Position numbers and translations under genes: made by a program. Below, piece by piece: positions 1-8,149 of a stretch of 64,000 bases of DNA. Source of the stretch: Haloprofundus marisrubri (GTDB lineage Archaea; Halobacteriota; Halobacteria; Halobacteriales; Haloferacaceae); the NCBI RefSeq assembly GCF_001469955.1, contig NZ_LOPU01000040.1, positions 1-64,000 on the forward strand, in the 5' to 3' direction. Position 1 is the stretch's first letter. Each line of letters opens with the position of its first letter. Under the pieces are notes generated by a model that saw only the letters and a list, made by a program, of their open reading frames with translations, was not told where the DNA came from and did no database searches.

Positions 1-29
1 CAACCGACTGTGGTCCGTGTAGGAGTTGT

Positions 30-70
30 CGGCTTCACGCCCGCCCTAAAGTGCGGGATTCTCGCCTTGA
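30..70 (-). mobile_element. IS200/IS605-type end-like hairpin fused to relE
   Basis: Arms CCCGC (40-44) and GCGGG (53-57) enclose an 8-base loop. On the minus strand the loop reads ACTTTAGG, almost the same as the TCTTTAGG loop of the hairpin at the left end of the tnpA/tnpB element at 62371-62392. The hairpin lies at the point where the RelE reading frame stops resembling its family (about 65-75), so it probably marks a transposon end. No transposase gene is attached on the side that is visible. The remaining 1-30 carries nothing I recognise. Confidence 0.5.
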
Positions 71-250
71 AAAGATAGCACGGTAGTCCCCGGCCCGCAG
101 TTTGTAGTACGGATAACCAGTGAGTTTCTCGACGCGGTGTGAGGTCCAGTCTTTCGCTTCGTCGAGTTTCTTGACGAGTCGCTCTTGAGCTTCGGTGTCG
201 AGTCCTTCGAGTAGTTTGATTGCCTTCGGTGTCCACTTGATGTCAGTCAT
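35..250 (-). pseudogene. RelE/ParE-like toxin, 3'-truncated
   Basis: A 71-codon frame. Residues 1-59 fit the archaeal RelE/ParE toxin fold: N-terminal DIKWTPKAIKLLEGL helix, the VEKLTGYPYYKLRAGDYRAI strand block. Family members then continue for about 25-30 residues through the catalytic C-terminal strand. Here residues 60-71 are unrelated, encoded by the hairpin sequence at 30-70. The toxin is therefore probably inactive. It follows its antitoxin with an 8-base overlap, as in intact relBE-type operons. Confidence 0.8.
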
Positions 251-521
251 CGAGTCCGAGACGGTCCTTCACGTCGTCGTGCGACACTGTTTCTTCGCGC
301 TCTCGCTGTTCACGACTCTCTGCAAGGTGCTTGAGGGCCTCCTCGGACAGTTGCGCTGGCGGATTGACAGCGTCCCGAAGCGCATCACGGATAAATTCGG
401 ACTTGTTTGCGTAGCCACGTTGTTCCCAGACCTCGTCGATCTGGGAGAGGAGCGTCTGTGGCACTCGGACATTGATCTTCTCCATCTCGCCATTAGACCC
501 GGAGTCGCTGTCAGTGCTCAT
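243..521 (-). CDS. Ribbon-helix-helix antitoxin of RelE-type pair
   Basis: 92 residues. The N-terminus after a Ser/Asp-rich leader (KINVRVPQTLLSQIDEVW...SEFIRDALRDAV) is a ribbon-helix-helix DNA-binding domain, residues about 14-50. The C-terminal half is charged and helical, the part that normally wraps the toxin. It overlaps the truncated toxin gene downstream by 8 bases. A very similar protein occurs at 62020-62304 (SEFIRYTLRDAT). It probably represses its own promoter. It remains open although its toxin is truncated. Confidence 0.82.
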   Translation of the reverse strand: MSTDSDSGSNGEMEKINVRVPQTLLSQIDEVWEQRGYANKSEFIRDALRDAVNPPAQLSEEALKHLAESREQREREETVSHDDVKDRLGLDD

Positions 522-587
522 ATGCTGTGATACGCACGTATCACAATAGGTGCTTCGCTCCCAGTGTTGTTCTCCGAATCATGAATC

Positions 588-728
588 TCAGAATCTGTAG
601 GTTGCAACATCAGTAGAATCACAGACTGGACACGAGTCGTCGGTGCTGTTGAGTGTCGTTCCACAGCGACGGCACTCGTGGACGACGGTCTCCTCAGTAG
701 CGAACAAACGGTCGACTAGCCGTTTCAT
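588..728 (-). CDS. Small zinc-ribbon protein
   Basis: 46 residues from the ATG at 728, chosen because MKRLVDRLFA is where typical haloarchaeal zinc-ribbon miniproteins begin. An upstream ATG at 860 would add 44 low-complexity residues. Two CxxC knuckles (CRRCG and CPVCD) lie 16 residues apart and should bind one zinc. Function is unknown; such proteins are thought to bind nucleic acid or protein partners. A TATA-like GATATTATC (plus-strand 892-898) could drive it with a long leader. Confidence 0.6.
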   Translation of the reverse strand: MKRLVDRLFATEETVVHECRRCGTTLNSTDDSCPVCDSTDVATYRF

Positions 729-865
729 CGACCCACACCCTGCCGTGCGACGCATTTCATCTGACAACTGGTGTTGCTGAGGGCGATACGGTGGTTGCTC
801 TTGAGCGGCACCTGACTGATGGTATCTTTTGCTGTCATCGTTTAGTCTCGGGACGATCATTTCTG

Positions 866-900
866 AGTGCCCCGCACCCCTCAGGGGTGGATAATATCTC
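866..900 (-). promoter_or_regulatory. Palindromic box and TATA upstream of zinc-ribbon gene
   Basis: A perfect 6-base-arm palindrome CACCCC-TCA-GGGGTG (875-889) lies beside a TATA-like GATATTATC on the minus strand (about 891-899). Related GC palindromes lie just upstream of the TFB gene (2911-2931) and the primase gene (16995-17010). It may be an operator or a transcript-leader hairpin. Confidence 0.4.
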
Positions 901-911
901 TCTGCGTAGTC

Positions 912-1784
912 CTATTCCTTCCTCCCTGGCTCAGGCCCAAAGCACGGTGTTCCACACAGAGTACACTCCCAGATTGGCTGTCCAGCCCACGCGTCGTTGG
1001 GACTCTCCTCAAACGCCGAAAACCGATGTACAGTCTCTCGGCCACACTCCCAACACTGCAGCGATGTCTTCGTTGGTACCCGATGGTCCCGAGACTCCGA
1101 ACGCGTCTCCACGGGAGAGCGCTGGAGTGCAATCGCTGGTGCGAGCCAGCCGTCGTCACCTGCGCTCTCAAGGAGTGTCGAAAGATGCGCTTCATACTGA
1201 ATGGCACTCCCGCTTTCGTCGTAGAGGTACGTCGAGTGTTCAGTCGCCGAGCAAGTTGTGCTTCGCCAGATCGTCCGTTCACGGGCACCCTCAAGTACCT
1301 CCTCGCCACACTCTGAAGCGACTCGTATCGCAGCAGGAAGCGTCGGCCACGTATCGGTCAACGGTGCAGCAGGCTCCTCGTCGAAGTCGTAGATAAGCTG
1401 GCACTCGTCGACGGCGGGGTCGGACCCATTCGTTGCAAGCAGTCTCGCTGCAGCGGCTCCCTTCGCGACGGCGCCGTAGTACGTCGACGACTCGACGAAT
1501 AGGTATACGACGTGCAGGAGCGACATCTCAGTGTCCGAGTGACGCTCGTCGTCCGATGGATCGAGATGGTGGGTGAGACAGAATCGGCATTTTGGCTGGC
1601 AGGGAGGAATCGACATCCCACAAGAGGTACAGTTGGTCTCTTGCTGTTGAGTCTCGGTTAGGTAGCCTGCGATGGAACGCCCGTTGTCCTGAGCGTCGAA
1701 TCGAGCATTGAGTTCGTGGTCAGGTGTCTGGGTCGCTTCACCCACGGGACGGAGAGCTTCGTAGTCAGAATGATGGTCAGTCAT
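912..1784 (-). CDS. Zinc-binding protein of unknown function
   Basis: 290 residues from the ATG at 1784; the open frame continues upstream to 1874 but the extra 30 residues look non-coding (Arg-rich). Two zinc knuckle sets are visible: CTSCGMSIPPCQPKCRFC near residue 50 and CWECGRET...CTLCGTPCFG at the C-terminus. The centre has a region like LHVVYLFVESSTYYGAVAKG. No catalytic motif is recognised. The protein lies directly downstream of the orphan TFB on the same strand, separated by 129 bases, so the two may be co-transcribed. A role in plasmid gene regulation is only a guess. Confidence 0.6.
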   Translation of the reverse strand: MTDHHSDYEALRPVGEATQTPDHELNARFDAQDNGRSIAGYLTETQQQETNCTSCGMSIPPCQPKCRFCLTHHLDPSDDERHSDTEMSLLHVVYLFVESSTYYGAVAKGAAAARLLATNGSDPAVDECQLIYDFDEEPAAPLTDTWPTLPAAIRVASECGEEVLEGARERTIWRSTTCSATEHSTYLYDESGSAIQYEAHLSTLLESAGDDGWLAPAIALQRSPVETRSESRDHRVPTKTSLQCWECGRETVHRFSAFEESPNDAWAGQPIWECTLCGTPCFGPEPGRKE

Positions 1785-1913
1785 TGGCTTGTCTCGATTT
1801 CGTCCGTCCTGGTATTTCAATCTCGAGACGAACCCAGCAAGTGGCAATCGAGCTGTGTACTGCCACAGAACCACCCGTCTTGTCTATGGACGCTGATCCT
1901 ACCTGAATGACCC

Positions 1914-2870
1914 TTACGCCGGTGTGATTCGGACCTCCCCGTCAATCATCTCGGTGAGTTCTGCGTGTCGCGCTCGCAACGTCGCCGGCGTCGTTCCAGC
2001 GGCCGCTGCAACCTGTGTCTGTGTTAACGGTTGTCCGTGTTCACGACTGGCGAGATAGAGACAGGCTGCAGCAACTCCGGACGGCTGACAGCCGTTCGCG
2101 ATTGCCGTCTCGTGCGCACGCTTGGCAAGCGTCCTCGCCCGACTGCAAACCCGTGTATCAACATCGAGTTCCGAAGCGAGTTTCGGAATTAGCGATTGTG
2201 GGACAACGGGCTTTGTCGGGAGTCCTAATTCTCTGTTGAGTGTTTTGTACGCATTCGTCACGCCCGAGTGGTCGACACGAGCAACGTTGACGAGGTCATC
2301 ACGTGCGACTGGCCGTCCGTGACACCGACAGACCCCATAGACGCTGGCGGCCGCCATCGCTTCGATTGATCGGCCTCGAAGCAGGTCTTCGTTCTGAGCG
2401 CTCCGGAACAGCTGACACGCCTGGTCACGAATCGAGTCACCGAGTTCGAGAGCACTCGTGATTCTTCGGACCTCACCCAAGCCGTGTGCGAGGTTCCGCT
2501 CGGCTTTCGACTGGAACCGTCCCCGCGTCTGCTCACGTCGCAGTCGGGCAAGCTGACATCGTTTCGACCCAGAGAGCGTGCGTCCCTTCCCATCGATTCT
2601 CCGACCGATTGTGGTCGATAAGCCTCGGTCGTGACGGGCCGCTGTAAGTGGGGAGCCCGTCCGTTCGTAGTTGCTGTCGTCGTCTTCGAATGAACGCCAC
2701 TCGGGACCGTGGTCAATCTGCTGGTCTGCGATGACGAGGCCACAGTCTTCACAGACAGTTTCCACCACGTTGGTCGCCACGTGGCCGTTGCATTCGGGAC
2801 AGGTGTTCGAACTGGGCTCACACTGAACGTCTTCGTCGAAGGTCGTCTCGTAGATATCTCTGGTTGCCAT
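1914..2870 (-). CDS. tfb: Transcription initiation factor IIB (orphan TFB)
   Basis: 318 residues from the ATG at 2870. TFB recruits RNA polymerase to TBP-bound promoters. The N-terminal zinc ribbon (CPECNGHVATN...CEDCGLVI, residues about 22-45) and B-finger/linker (GPEWRSF) are present, followed by two cyclin-like repeats: SKAERNLAHGL..EVRRITSALEL..., and KPVVPQSLIPKLASELDV... with the ASREHGQPLTQTQVA helix-turn-helix. Haloarchaea carry many TFB paralogues, often on plasmids, that redirect transcription. A palindromic box lies about 45 bases upstream of the start. The second repeat is shorter than in chromosomal TFBs. Confidence 0.93.
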   Translation of the reverse strand: MATRDIYETTFDEDVQCEPSSNTCPECNGHVATNVVETVCEDCGLVIADQQIDHGPEWRSFEDDDSNYERTGSPLTAARHDRGLSTTIGRRIDGKGRTLSGSKRCQLARLRREQTRGRFQSKAERNLAHGLGEVRRITSALELGDSIRDQACQLFRSAQNEDLLRGRSIEAMAAASVYGVCRCHGRPVARDDLVNVARVDHSGVTNAYKTLNRELGLPTKPVVPQSLIPKLASELDVDTRVCSRARTLAKRAHETAIANGCQPSGVAAACLYLASREHGQPLTQTQVAAAAGTTPATLRARHAELTEMIDGEVRITPA

Positions 2871-2910
2871 AGTACTCACGAGGGACACCAGCCGAGTCGC
2901 ACGTCTCCAC

Positions 2911-2931
2911 GCGCCCCTCACCCCTCAGGGG
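2911..2931 (-). promoter_or_regulatory. GC palindrome upstream of TFB
   Basis: CCCC-TCA-GGGG (2921-2931), preceded by a further GCGCCCCTCA. It lies 41-61 bases upstream of the TFB ATG and is followed on the plus strand by GCAGAAAAAC, as the primase palindrome is followed by GCCAGAAAAAA. The shared arrangement suggests a common regulator, but this is inference. Confidence 0.35.
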
Positions 2932-3149
2932 CAGAAAAACAGCTAGGCGGTCTTGTCAAAATCTGCAGAGTCTGACAGAAGCGGCGTGCTGAACTTAGAG
3001 GGTGAGTTCAGCAACCTGTCGCTGTTCGTTTCACGGTACTAGTGATGAAACAGCCGTCAGGTGAATGTGCGCATAGAACAATCAGTTTCCATTCAGCGAC
3101 TACACTCTCAATACAGGACACTTTTGATTTCGGCTGTAGACACGGCATT

Positions 3150-3308
3150 ATGGTCAATATCCGCCGTCCCCTCGTATACGGTCTCGCAGTTGCGGTCGGC
3201 ACATTTATCGGATTCGTCGTTCTTGGTGATTCCTCGGTTGAAGCCGGTCTTTTGGGTGCAGTTGGGGCGTTCGTTGTTATGTTTGCTCTGAGATTCTTTT
3301 TTGGATAG
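3150..3308 (+). CDS. Small two-helix membrane protein
   Basis: 52 residues from the ATG at 3150; a longer frame from 3042 has no membrane-protein character before this Met. Two hydrophobic segments (LVYGLAVAVGTFIGFVVLG and GLLGAVGAFVVMFALRFFFG) are separated by a short DSSVEA loop. No motif is recognised. It stands alone between the TFB and the convergent amidase. Confidence 0.5.
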   Translation: MVNIRRPLVYGLAVAVGTFIGFVVLGDSSVEAGLLGAVGAFVVMFALRFFFG

Positions 3309-3426
3309 AACCAAACCCAGCACGTAACGCCGAACCCGAGCGACTCCCGTGACCGACTTGCGCTCTGTATTCAGCACGGCCCCAACAAATTATCAGCGAC
3401 TGAGGATTTCAATAGAGCCAGATCGG

Positions 3427-4953
3427 TCAGAGTTCAACCGCAACCTGCTGCTCAAAGGCGTAGGCGCTCGCAAGGGCGGCCGCATCGTCGAAGCGATCAC
3501 CGACGAACATCAGCCCAACAGGAAGGCCATCAGACTGACCGGCAGGAATACTGATCGCTGGGTGGCCGGTGTTGTCGAACGGTGCTGTGTTCGGGAGCAT
3601 ATTCAACGCACGGTCGATCGCTTCCACTCGCGAGATATCACGGTTGGCCTCGTGTGCGGTCTGCGGCGTCGTCGGCATCGCGAGGACGTCCACGTCTTCG
3701 AGAACCTCGTCGTATGCTGCCGTGAGCTTACGGGCGAGATTCTGCCCTTTCGCGTGGTAATGCCCTCGATATTCATTCGAAAGGTACTGTCCGGCGATCA
3801 GTGTAAGCTTCATCGTCGAGAGGTAGTCGTCCGCCTGCGCACGCCGAGCTCGGCCGAAGGCGTCCGCGAACTGCGTGTCGTAGAAGCCCTTCCCGTAGTG
3901 GCCAACACACTCGGCGTTCACCGTCGCGGTGATTTCTTCGAGACCGATCGCATTCCATATCGGGAGTCCATCGAGGTGCATCGGGACCGAAACCTCGGTT
4001 ACCTCGGCGCCAGCATCTTCGAACGCCGCAAGTGCATCACGAACCGTCTCGTCGACGCCCGGTTCACTCTGTTCGTGGCCGAATCCCTCTTCGAGCACGC
4101 CGACGGTAATCTCCGCTGGGTCGGCTCCCAACGCATCGCTGTACTGCTGCGTCGCCACCGCACCCTGTCGAGGGTCGAGTCCGTCTGCACCAGCGAGCAC
4201 ATCGAGCAGAAGTGCGCAGTCTTCGACGGTCGAGCACATTGGCCCGACGTGGTCGAACGACCGACCTAGCCCGGCGACACCGGTGTACGGAACAAGGCTG
4301 TGGGTGGGCTTGTGGCCGACTATCCCACTCCACGCAGCTGGAATCCGAATCGAGCCGCCTTGGTCACCACCGATCGCGACGTCGACGTCACCGGTCGCAA
4401 CCGCCGCGGCGCTGCCGCTTGAGGAACCACCGGCGATGTAGTCGTCGTCGCGGGGATTGAGGACCGGACCGGTTGCGGAGAGTTCGCCACTCCCCGACAG
4501 CGCCATATCCTCCATATTGAGCTTCCCCGTGATCGTCGCGCCCGCATCGAGCAGCCGCGTGACGATCGTCGCATCGGTGGAAGGAACGTACCCCTCAAAC
4601 AGCTTTGAGCCGAGCGTCATCTCGACGCCTGCAAGCGAAACGGAGTCTTTCAGACCGACCTCGTACCCTGTTAGCGGCCCGTCCTCAGCACCCTGTACCT
4701 CACACTTGCGGACGAACGCGTTCAGCGGGTCCTCTTCGGCGTCGGGTCGATACCCAGAGTCACGCGTGTGATATTGGACAATCGGTGTCGGATCCGACAG
4801 TTCATCGATCCGCTCGTAGCCGCCCAGCATCCCCTCGATAATCGCCGCGAAGTCAGCGACCTCATCGTCTGAGAGGCTTATGTGATGCTGCTCAGCGAGT
4901 TCGCGGATCTCTTCAGGCGTTGGCGGTTGGATATTTGGTGGCGATTCTGACAT
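3427..4953 (-). CDS. Amidase (amidase-signature family)
   Basis: 508 residues. The amidase-signature fold hydrolyses carboxamides to acid plus ammonia. The Ser-cisSer-Lys triad can be placed: Lys in YEVGLKDSVSLAGV, the Gly/Ser-rich signature GGSSSGSAAAVATGDVDVAIGG, and the nucleophile Ser in GGDQGGSIRIPAAW. The N-terminal helical region (EEIRELAEQHHISLSDDEV) resembles GatA-like and Rhodococcus-type amidases. There are no GatB/C partners beside it, so a stand-alone aliphatic or aryl amidase is likelier than tRNA amidotransferase. It sits alone among plasmid genes, and its substrate is unknown. Confidence 0.88.
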   Translation of the reverse strand: MSESPPNIQPPTPEEIRELAEQHHISLSDDEVADFAAIIEGMLGGYERIDELSDPTPIVQYHTRDSGYRPDAEEDPLNAFVRKCEVQGAEDGPLTGYEVGLKDSVSLAGVEMTLGSKLFEGYVPSTDATIVTRLLDAGATITGKLNMEDMALSGSGELSATGPVLNPRDDDYIAGGSSSGSAAAVATGDVDVAIGGDQGGSIRIPAAWSGIVGHKPTHSLVPYTGVAGLGRSFDHVGPMCSTVEDCALLLDVLAGADGLDPRQGAVATQQYSDALGADPAEITVGVLEEGFGHEQSEPGVDETVRDALAAFEDAGAEVTEVSVPMHLDGLPIWNAIGLEEITATVNAECVGHYGKGFYDTQFADAFGRARRAQADDYLSTMKLTLIAGQYLSNEYRGHYHAKGQNLARKLTAAYDEVLEDVDVLAMPTTPQTAHEANRDISRVEAIDRALNMLPNTAPFDNTGHPAISIPAGQSDGLPVGLMFVGDRFDDAAALASAYAFEQQVAVEL

Positions 4954-5131
4954 GACGCTTTGTGTTTGTCATGCGTTCACAAATATCTAGTTGTCGACTA
5001 CGGAGCGAATCTACTGCCGAACTGTAGCGAAAGCCCGGCGGCTCGTAAGCCGCCCGGAACGTGGAGGTTGGGTGGGGCGGTGGGAAGCGGGCGAACGGGC
5101 ACGTAGCAAAAAAGAAGGCCGCGACGACCGG

Positions 5132-6028
5132 CTATTCCCACCACCGACCGCGCTCGGGGAAATGCACGGTGCTCCACCCAGTGACGGCCACCGAGGCGCG
5201 CCCATTGTACCAGTTCTTCGCCGCTCCGTGAATGCGAACCCGCTCACCCTCTGTGATCCAGGGTTGATTCGACTTTTCCCAGACAGTTAGCTTCGTACGG
5301 CCGCTCTCGTCTTCGATGAGTCCCACTTGCTGAATTGCCGGCGAGTCGCTCTCCCACAACTGAGTCACAGTCCCGTCGATGCTCACCTCTCTGCGATTCA
5401 CGTCCTCAAGCTTTCCAATGGGAACCACTTGCCCTGGCGCCGTCTGTAACTCCTCGAACACCCCGACGACTGCGCTCATCATGTCCGTTCCACCGACCAC
5501 AACTTCACCCAGCCGCCGACCAATCGCCGCTTGTGACCACCCATCAAGTTTCTCGCTCAACCGCATCGCCTGCGTATTCACCGCCGCCAACTGCTCCTGC
5601 GTCAGTTCTTCACGCGGATCGTCTCGCTCCGGGTCTGCCCACGGGTCCACACTCGCCGCTCGCTTCTGAAACTCCGTCCGTCGCTCTACACTCCGTTTCG
5701 CCGCCACAACTCGTGACCGCTTCTCTCGACCGTCCTGCGTTCCGAACGTTGCTCTTGCACTGATGCGCTCCAGCTCTGCTTCACGGCCCCGAACACGCTC
5801 TTCCTGTTCGAGGGTCGCCCCGTAGATGCGCTCATCACTACTGTCGACGATTCCGTCCGGGTGGTTTGCGTCCACCTTCGCTTGCACTTCCATCTGCACC
5901 GTCGCTCTGAATTCCGGCGTCTCATCGACAACCTCGAAGCCGTCCTCGTCGACCACTGCTTCGTCTGCTTTTTCGAACGTCTGTTCATCGACCGAAACTA
6001 CATTACTGGTTGCGTTGTTACTTGACAT
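5132..6028 (-). CDS. OB-fold (RPA-like) ssDNA-binding protein
   Basis: 298 residues. The C-terminal 100 residues form an OB fold of haloarchaeal RPA/SSB type (REVSIDGTVTQLWES...GLIEDESGRTKLTVWEKS...GERVRIHGAAKNWYNGRASVAV). The middle (PWADPERDDPREELTQEQLAAVNTQAMRL...) is a charged helical region found in plasmid-borne RPA-like proteins; the N-terminus is very acidic. The probable role is binding single strands during plasmid replication or transfer, in keeping with the Prim-Pol and secretion genes further right. No zinc finger is visible, unlike chromosomal RPA1. Confidence 0.72.
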   Translation of the reverse strand: MSSNNATSNVVSVDEQTFEKADEAVVDEDGFEVVDETPEFRATVQMEVQAKVDANHPDGIVDSSDERIYGATLEQEERVRGREAELERISARATFGTQDGREKRSRVVAAKRSVERRTEFQKRAASVDPWADPERDDPREELTQEQLAAVNTQAMRLSEKLDGWSQAAIGRRLGEVVVGGTDMMSAVVGVFEELQTAPGQVVPIGKLEDVNRREVSIDGTVTQLWESDSPAIQQVGLIEDESGRTKLTVWEKSNQPWITEGERVRIHGAAKNWYNGRASVAVTGWSTVHFPERGRWWE

Positions 6029-6126
6029 TGGAACTTACACTGGTTCCTGAAGGCGCTCACGCGCCCGACACCGCGATGCTCCTACATCGCGGACTTCTCA
6101 CACCGTTACCCGACAGACCCGTCTAC

Positions 6127-6177
6127 GCGCTCTCGCTCGCGCCTTCGTGAGCGCCCCTGGGGCGCGAGCGAGAGCGC
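6127..6177. repeat. Perfect 17-base inverted repeat
   Basis: Arms GCGCTCTCGCTCGCGCC (6127-6143) and its exact complement (6161-6177) enclose a 17-base loop. It could fold as an RNA hairpin or cruciform about 100 bases upstream of the OB-fold gene start. It may be a terminator, a replication element or a transcript leader. Confidence 0.6.
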
Positions 6178-6411
6178 CAATGTCAGGCCACACAACCAGC
6201 ACCGCGCGGCGACCCGCCCGAAGCAAGCGTCCAGCAGAGTAAGCGTGGGGGGGGTGAGCAGCCATGCAGCGCAACCCCCTCGCGGTTACCTGCTGGCGTC
6301 GAAGGCACATTCATTTTAGCCCGGCAGCCCGCCCGCTACTGCAGGCAGGCAGTCCCGGAATGGTCAGTCGCGAGCGATGCGGAGGTCTCGTGAGTGAAGC
6401 GAACGAGACGT

Positions 6412-6640
6412 CGGTGAGCTTTGCTCACCGGAAGGTGGAAGCGGCGAGCGGGGCGGGCCGTTACACCACCTGAACAGCCGGACTCGACACTCGGGGAACC
6501 AGCCAACGTCTTGATGGACTCAGAAAGGGCGAGGCCGCCTCGGTCGTTTCCCGACTCCGTAAGCACCACAGGAACGAGGAGCGCAGCGGCCGTCGCGAGA
6601 TGCCGAGCGGTCGAGGGCTTCCGAGATGACGACGACCATC
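6412..6640. repeat. Flanking repeat, copy 1
   Basis: It shares a 26-base identical core (6439-6464, begins AAGCGGCGAGCGGGGC) with 7896-7921. The similarity continues in patches: a GGACT...AAAGGG block, AAGCACC.CAGG.ACGAG, and GAGGGCTTC near the end. The two copies bracket the PIN/wHTH gene pair in direct orientation. Confidence 0.6.
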
Positions 6641-6708
6641 GCTGGCGGGTTGCTACCGAAACCTGGACTCACAGCGACCGGTATACGGACTCGCCGAGGA
6701 GCGGACTA

Positions 6709-7206
6709 CTACAGAAGATCTTCGACGAAGCGGAAGCCGTTCACGTACGTGACTGAGTCGCCGTAGCCCTCACTGGCCAAGACGGTTTCGGCTCCCTCGC
6801 CAGCAAGTGTATCCGTCGTGTAGATGTAAGCGTGGTCAGCGGTCTCGTTGACGAACGCCTGGGCGGCGACCCCTGCCAGCGCTGGATCTGCACGTTCGAT
6901 CTCGTCAGCTGGGCGATCATCCGCGTTCGCGATGTATCGCTGCACACCGTCCATCGTCCTCGAAACCAGCCCATGTGAGTATTCCAATGGCTCCGCAACG
7001 CGCGACCACCCTTCGTCGATTGCTATGTCGACCGGCGGTGTCTCAACGTCGGACGCGTTGACGGTCAGTTCGTCGTAGACGCGTTCTGGAAGCACGAACG
7101 TCATGCCGTTACGCCGCGTGAACGTTCGGACGACCTGATACCGACGCTTCGACGGTTGCCCCATCGCTACGAACAGGCCGGTATCCGCGATGTGGATGGC
7201 ACTCAC
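6709..7206 (-). CDS. PIN-like nuclease of a wHTH/PIN pair
   Basis: 165 residues. The spacing of acidic residues suits a PIN ribonuclease: Asp8 in HIADTGLFVAMG, Glu46 in VYDELTV, Asp107 in RADPALAG, Asp132 in TTDTLAGEG. It overlaps the upstream winged-helix gene by 4 bases, a typical toxin-antitoxin layout. A homologous pair occurs at 14330-15423, where this gene has a stop codon at the position of Trp67. PIN toxins usually cut RNA; whether this one does is unproven. This copy is intact. Confidence 0.68.
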   Translation of the reverse strand: MSAIHIADTGLFVAMGQPSKRRYQVVRTFTRRNGMTFVLPERVYDELTVNASDVETPPVDIAIDEGWSRVAEPLEYSHGLVSRTMDGVQRYIANADDRPADEIERADPALAGVAAQAFVNETADHAYIYTTDTLAGEGAETVLASEGYGDSVTYVNGFRFVEDLL

Positions 7207-7811
7207 GCGTCGTCGCCGACAACGTCTCGGTCAACATCTTCGATGTCCGCGACCGACGCACCCGACTCCTCGATATCGAAGTGCTCGTGGACGACGGGGC
7301 GGAGCGCCTGGAGAATCATCTCGGCGGCGAGCGGCGAGATATCGAGATCGTGGGCCATCAATCGGTGGGTGACCTCGCCATGTTCGCGGTCGACGGTGTA
7401 GGTGAGCGCCGTTGCGAGTCCGGCGATGCCGTGGCGGTCGATGTAGGTATCGATGTCGTCGTCGGTCGTGCGACGGGCGATGGCGTCGATGAGCGTGGGC
7501 GTGATCGTGTACTCGCGAGCGCCATCAGCTGCTGTGACGGTCAGATTGATGTCGCGAGCGACGTACACCCGGGGTTGCTCGTCGGTAGTCGCCTCGATGA
7601 CGCCGGCGTCGACCAGCCGGTTCACATAGGTGTAGGCCGTGCCCTGCGCGAAGTTGAGCTCGTTCATGAGTTCCTGGACGGTTGCTTTCTCCTCTCGGGC
7701 GAGATACGCGTACAGTTTGGCGAGCTGTGGCTCCTCGAGGAGGTCCGCGACCGAGAGGAAGTCGCGGATGACGTCGCCGTTGGTTCGATTTGACGTGCGT
7801 GACATGGGCAA
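7203..7811 (-). CDS. Winged-helix regulator / putative antitoxin
   Basis: 202 residues. A winged helix occupies roughly residues 20-80 (LLEEPQLAKLYAYLAREEKATVQELMNELN..GTAYTYVNRLVDAGVI). A conserved C-terminal domain follows (TPTLIDAIARRTTDDDIDTYIDRHGIAGLATALTYT...). The same architecture occurs at 14330-14896 (TPTLVDAIGRQLDTEDIRVFVERQGIAKLAAAL). Each is followed, with a 1- to 4-base overlap, by a PIN-like gene, so I read it as the DNA-binding antitoxin and autoregulator. The start at 7811 is at the head of the conserved part, so translation could also begin slightly downstream. Confidence 0.7.
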   Translation of the reverse strand: MPMSRTSNRTNGDVIRDFLSVADLLEEPQLAKLYAYLAREEKATVQELMNELNFAQGTAYTYVNRLVDAGVIEATTDEQPRVYVARDINLTVTAADGAREYTITPTLIDAIARRTTDDDIDTYIDRHGIAGLATALTYTVDREHGEVTHRLMAHDLDISPLAAEMILQALRPVVHEHFDIEESGASVADIEDVDRDVVGDDA

Positions 7812-8149
7812 TCGGGTGTTTACAGTTTACAGCGAATCAGTAAAGAATATTGCGATCAACCTAGACGGACTAGGTGCGAGCGACGCGGAAGGCAGAAGCG
7901 GCGAGCGGGGCGGGCCGTTACGTACCACACTAGCAGCCGATGAAGAGCGTTGACTCCACAACAGTCCCCGGGTGGGACTGAAAGGGGCTGGACGCTCGGC
8001 GTGCCCCGACGACACAAGCACCGCAGGCACGAGACGCGCAGCGAGTCGCGGTCGTCGAGCGTCCGGAGGCTTTCGAGGGCTTCTCAACTGACGTTAGCGG
8101 TTGCTTGTTCCTCCAGAAGACGTTTGACAGAGCATTATCCATTGATTAC
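7812..8149. other. Non-coding gap with flanking repeat, copy 2
   Basis: No gene is seen. The segment 7870-8100 is the second copy of the repeat described at 6412-6640: the same 26-base core at 7896-7921, then GGGACTGAAAGGGGCTGG, AAGCACCGCAGGCACGAG and GAGGGCTTC. The promoter of the wHTH gene (minus strand) and that of the lipoprotein gene (plus strand) must lie here. Confidence 0.55.

Larger units (their letters stand above)
6029..6708. other. 680-base non-coding stretch with hairpins
   Basis: I see no convincing gene. It holds a long perfect inverted repeat (6127-6177), two consecutive hairpins GTCTCG...CGAGAC (6385-6409) and CGGTGAGC-TTT-GCTCACCG (6412-6430), and a copy of a repeat that recurs after the next two genes (6412-6640). 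The G+C content looks higher than in neighbouring coding DNA. Confidence 0.6.

Noticed and set aside
3349-4269. 306-codon plus-strand open frame
   Set aside because: It is the antisense shadow of the amidase, which has complete catalytic motifs; the shadow is Arg/Val-rich with no motif.
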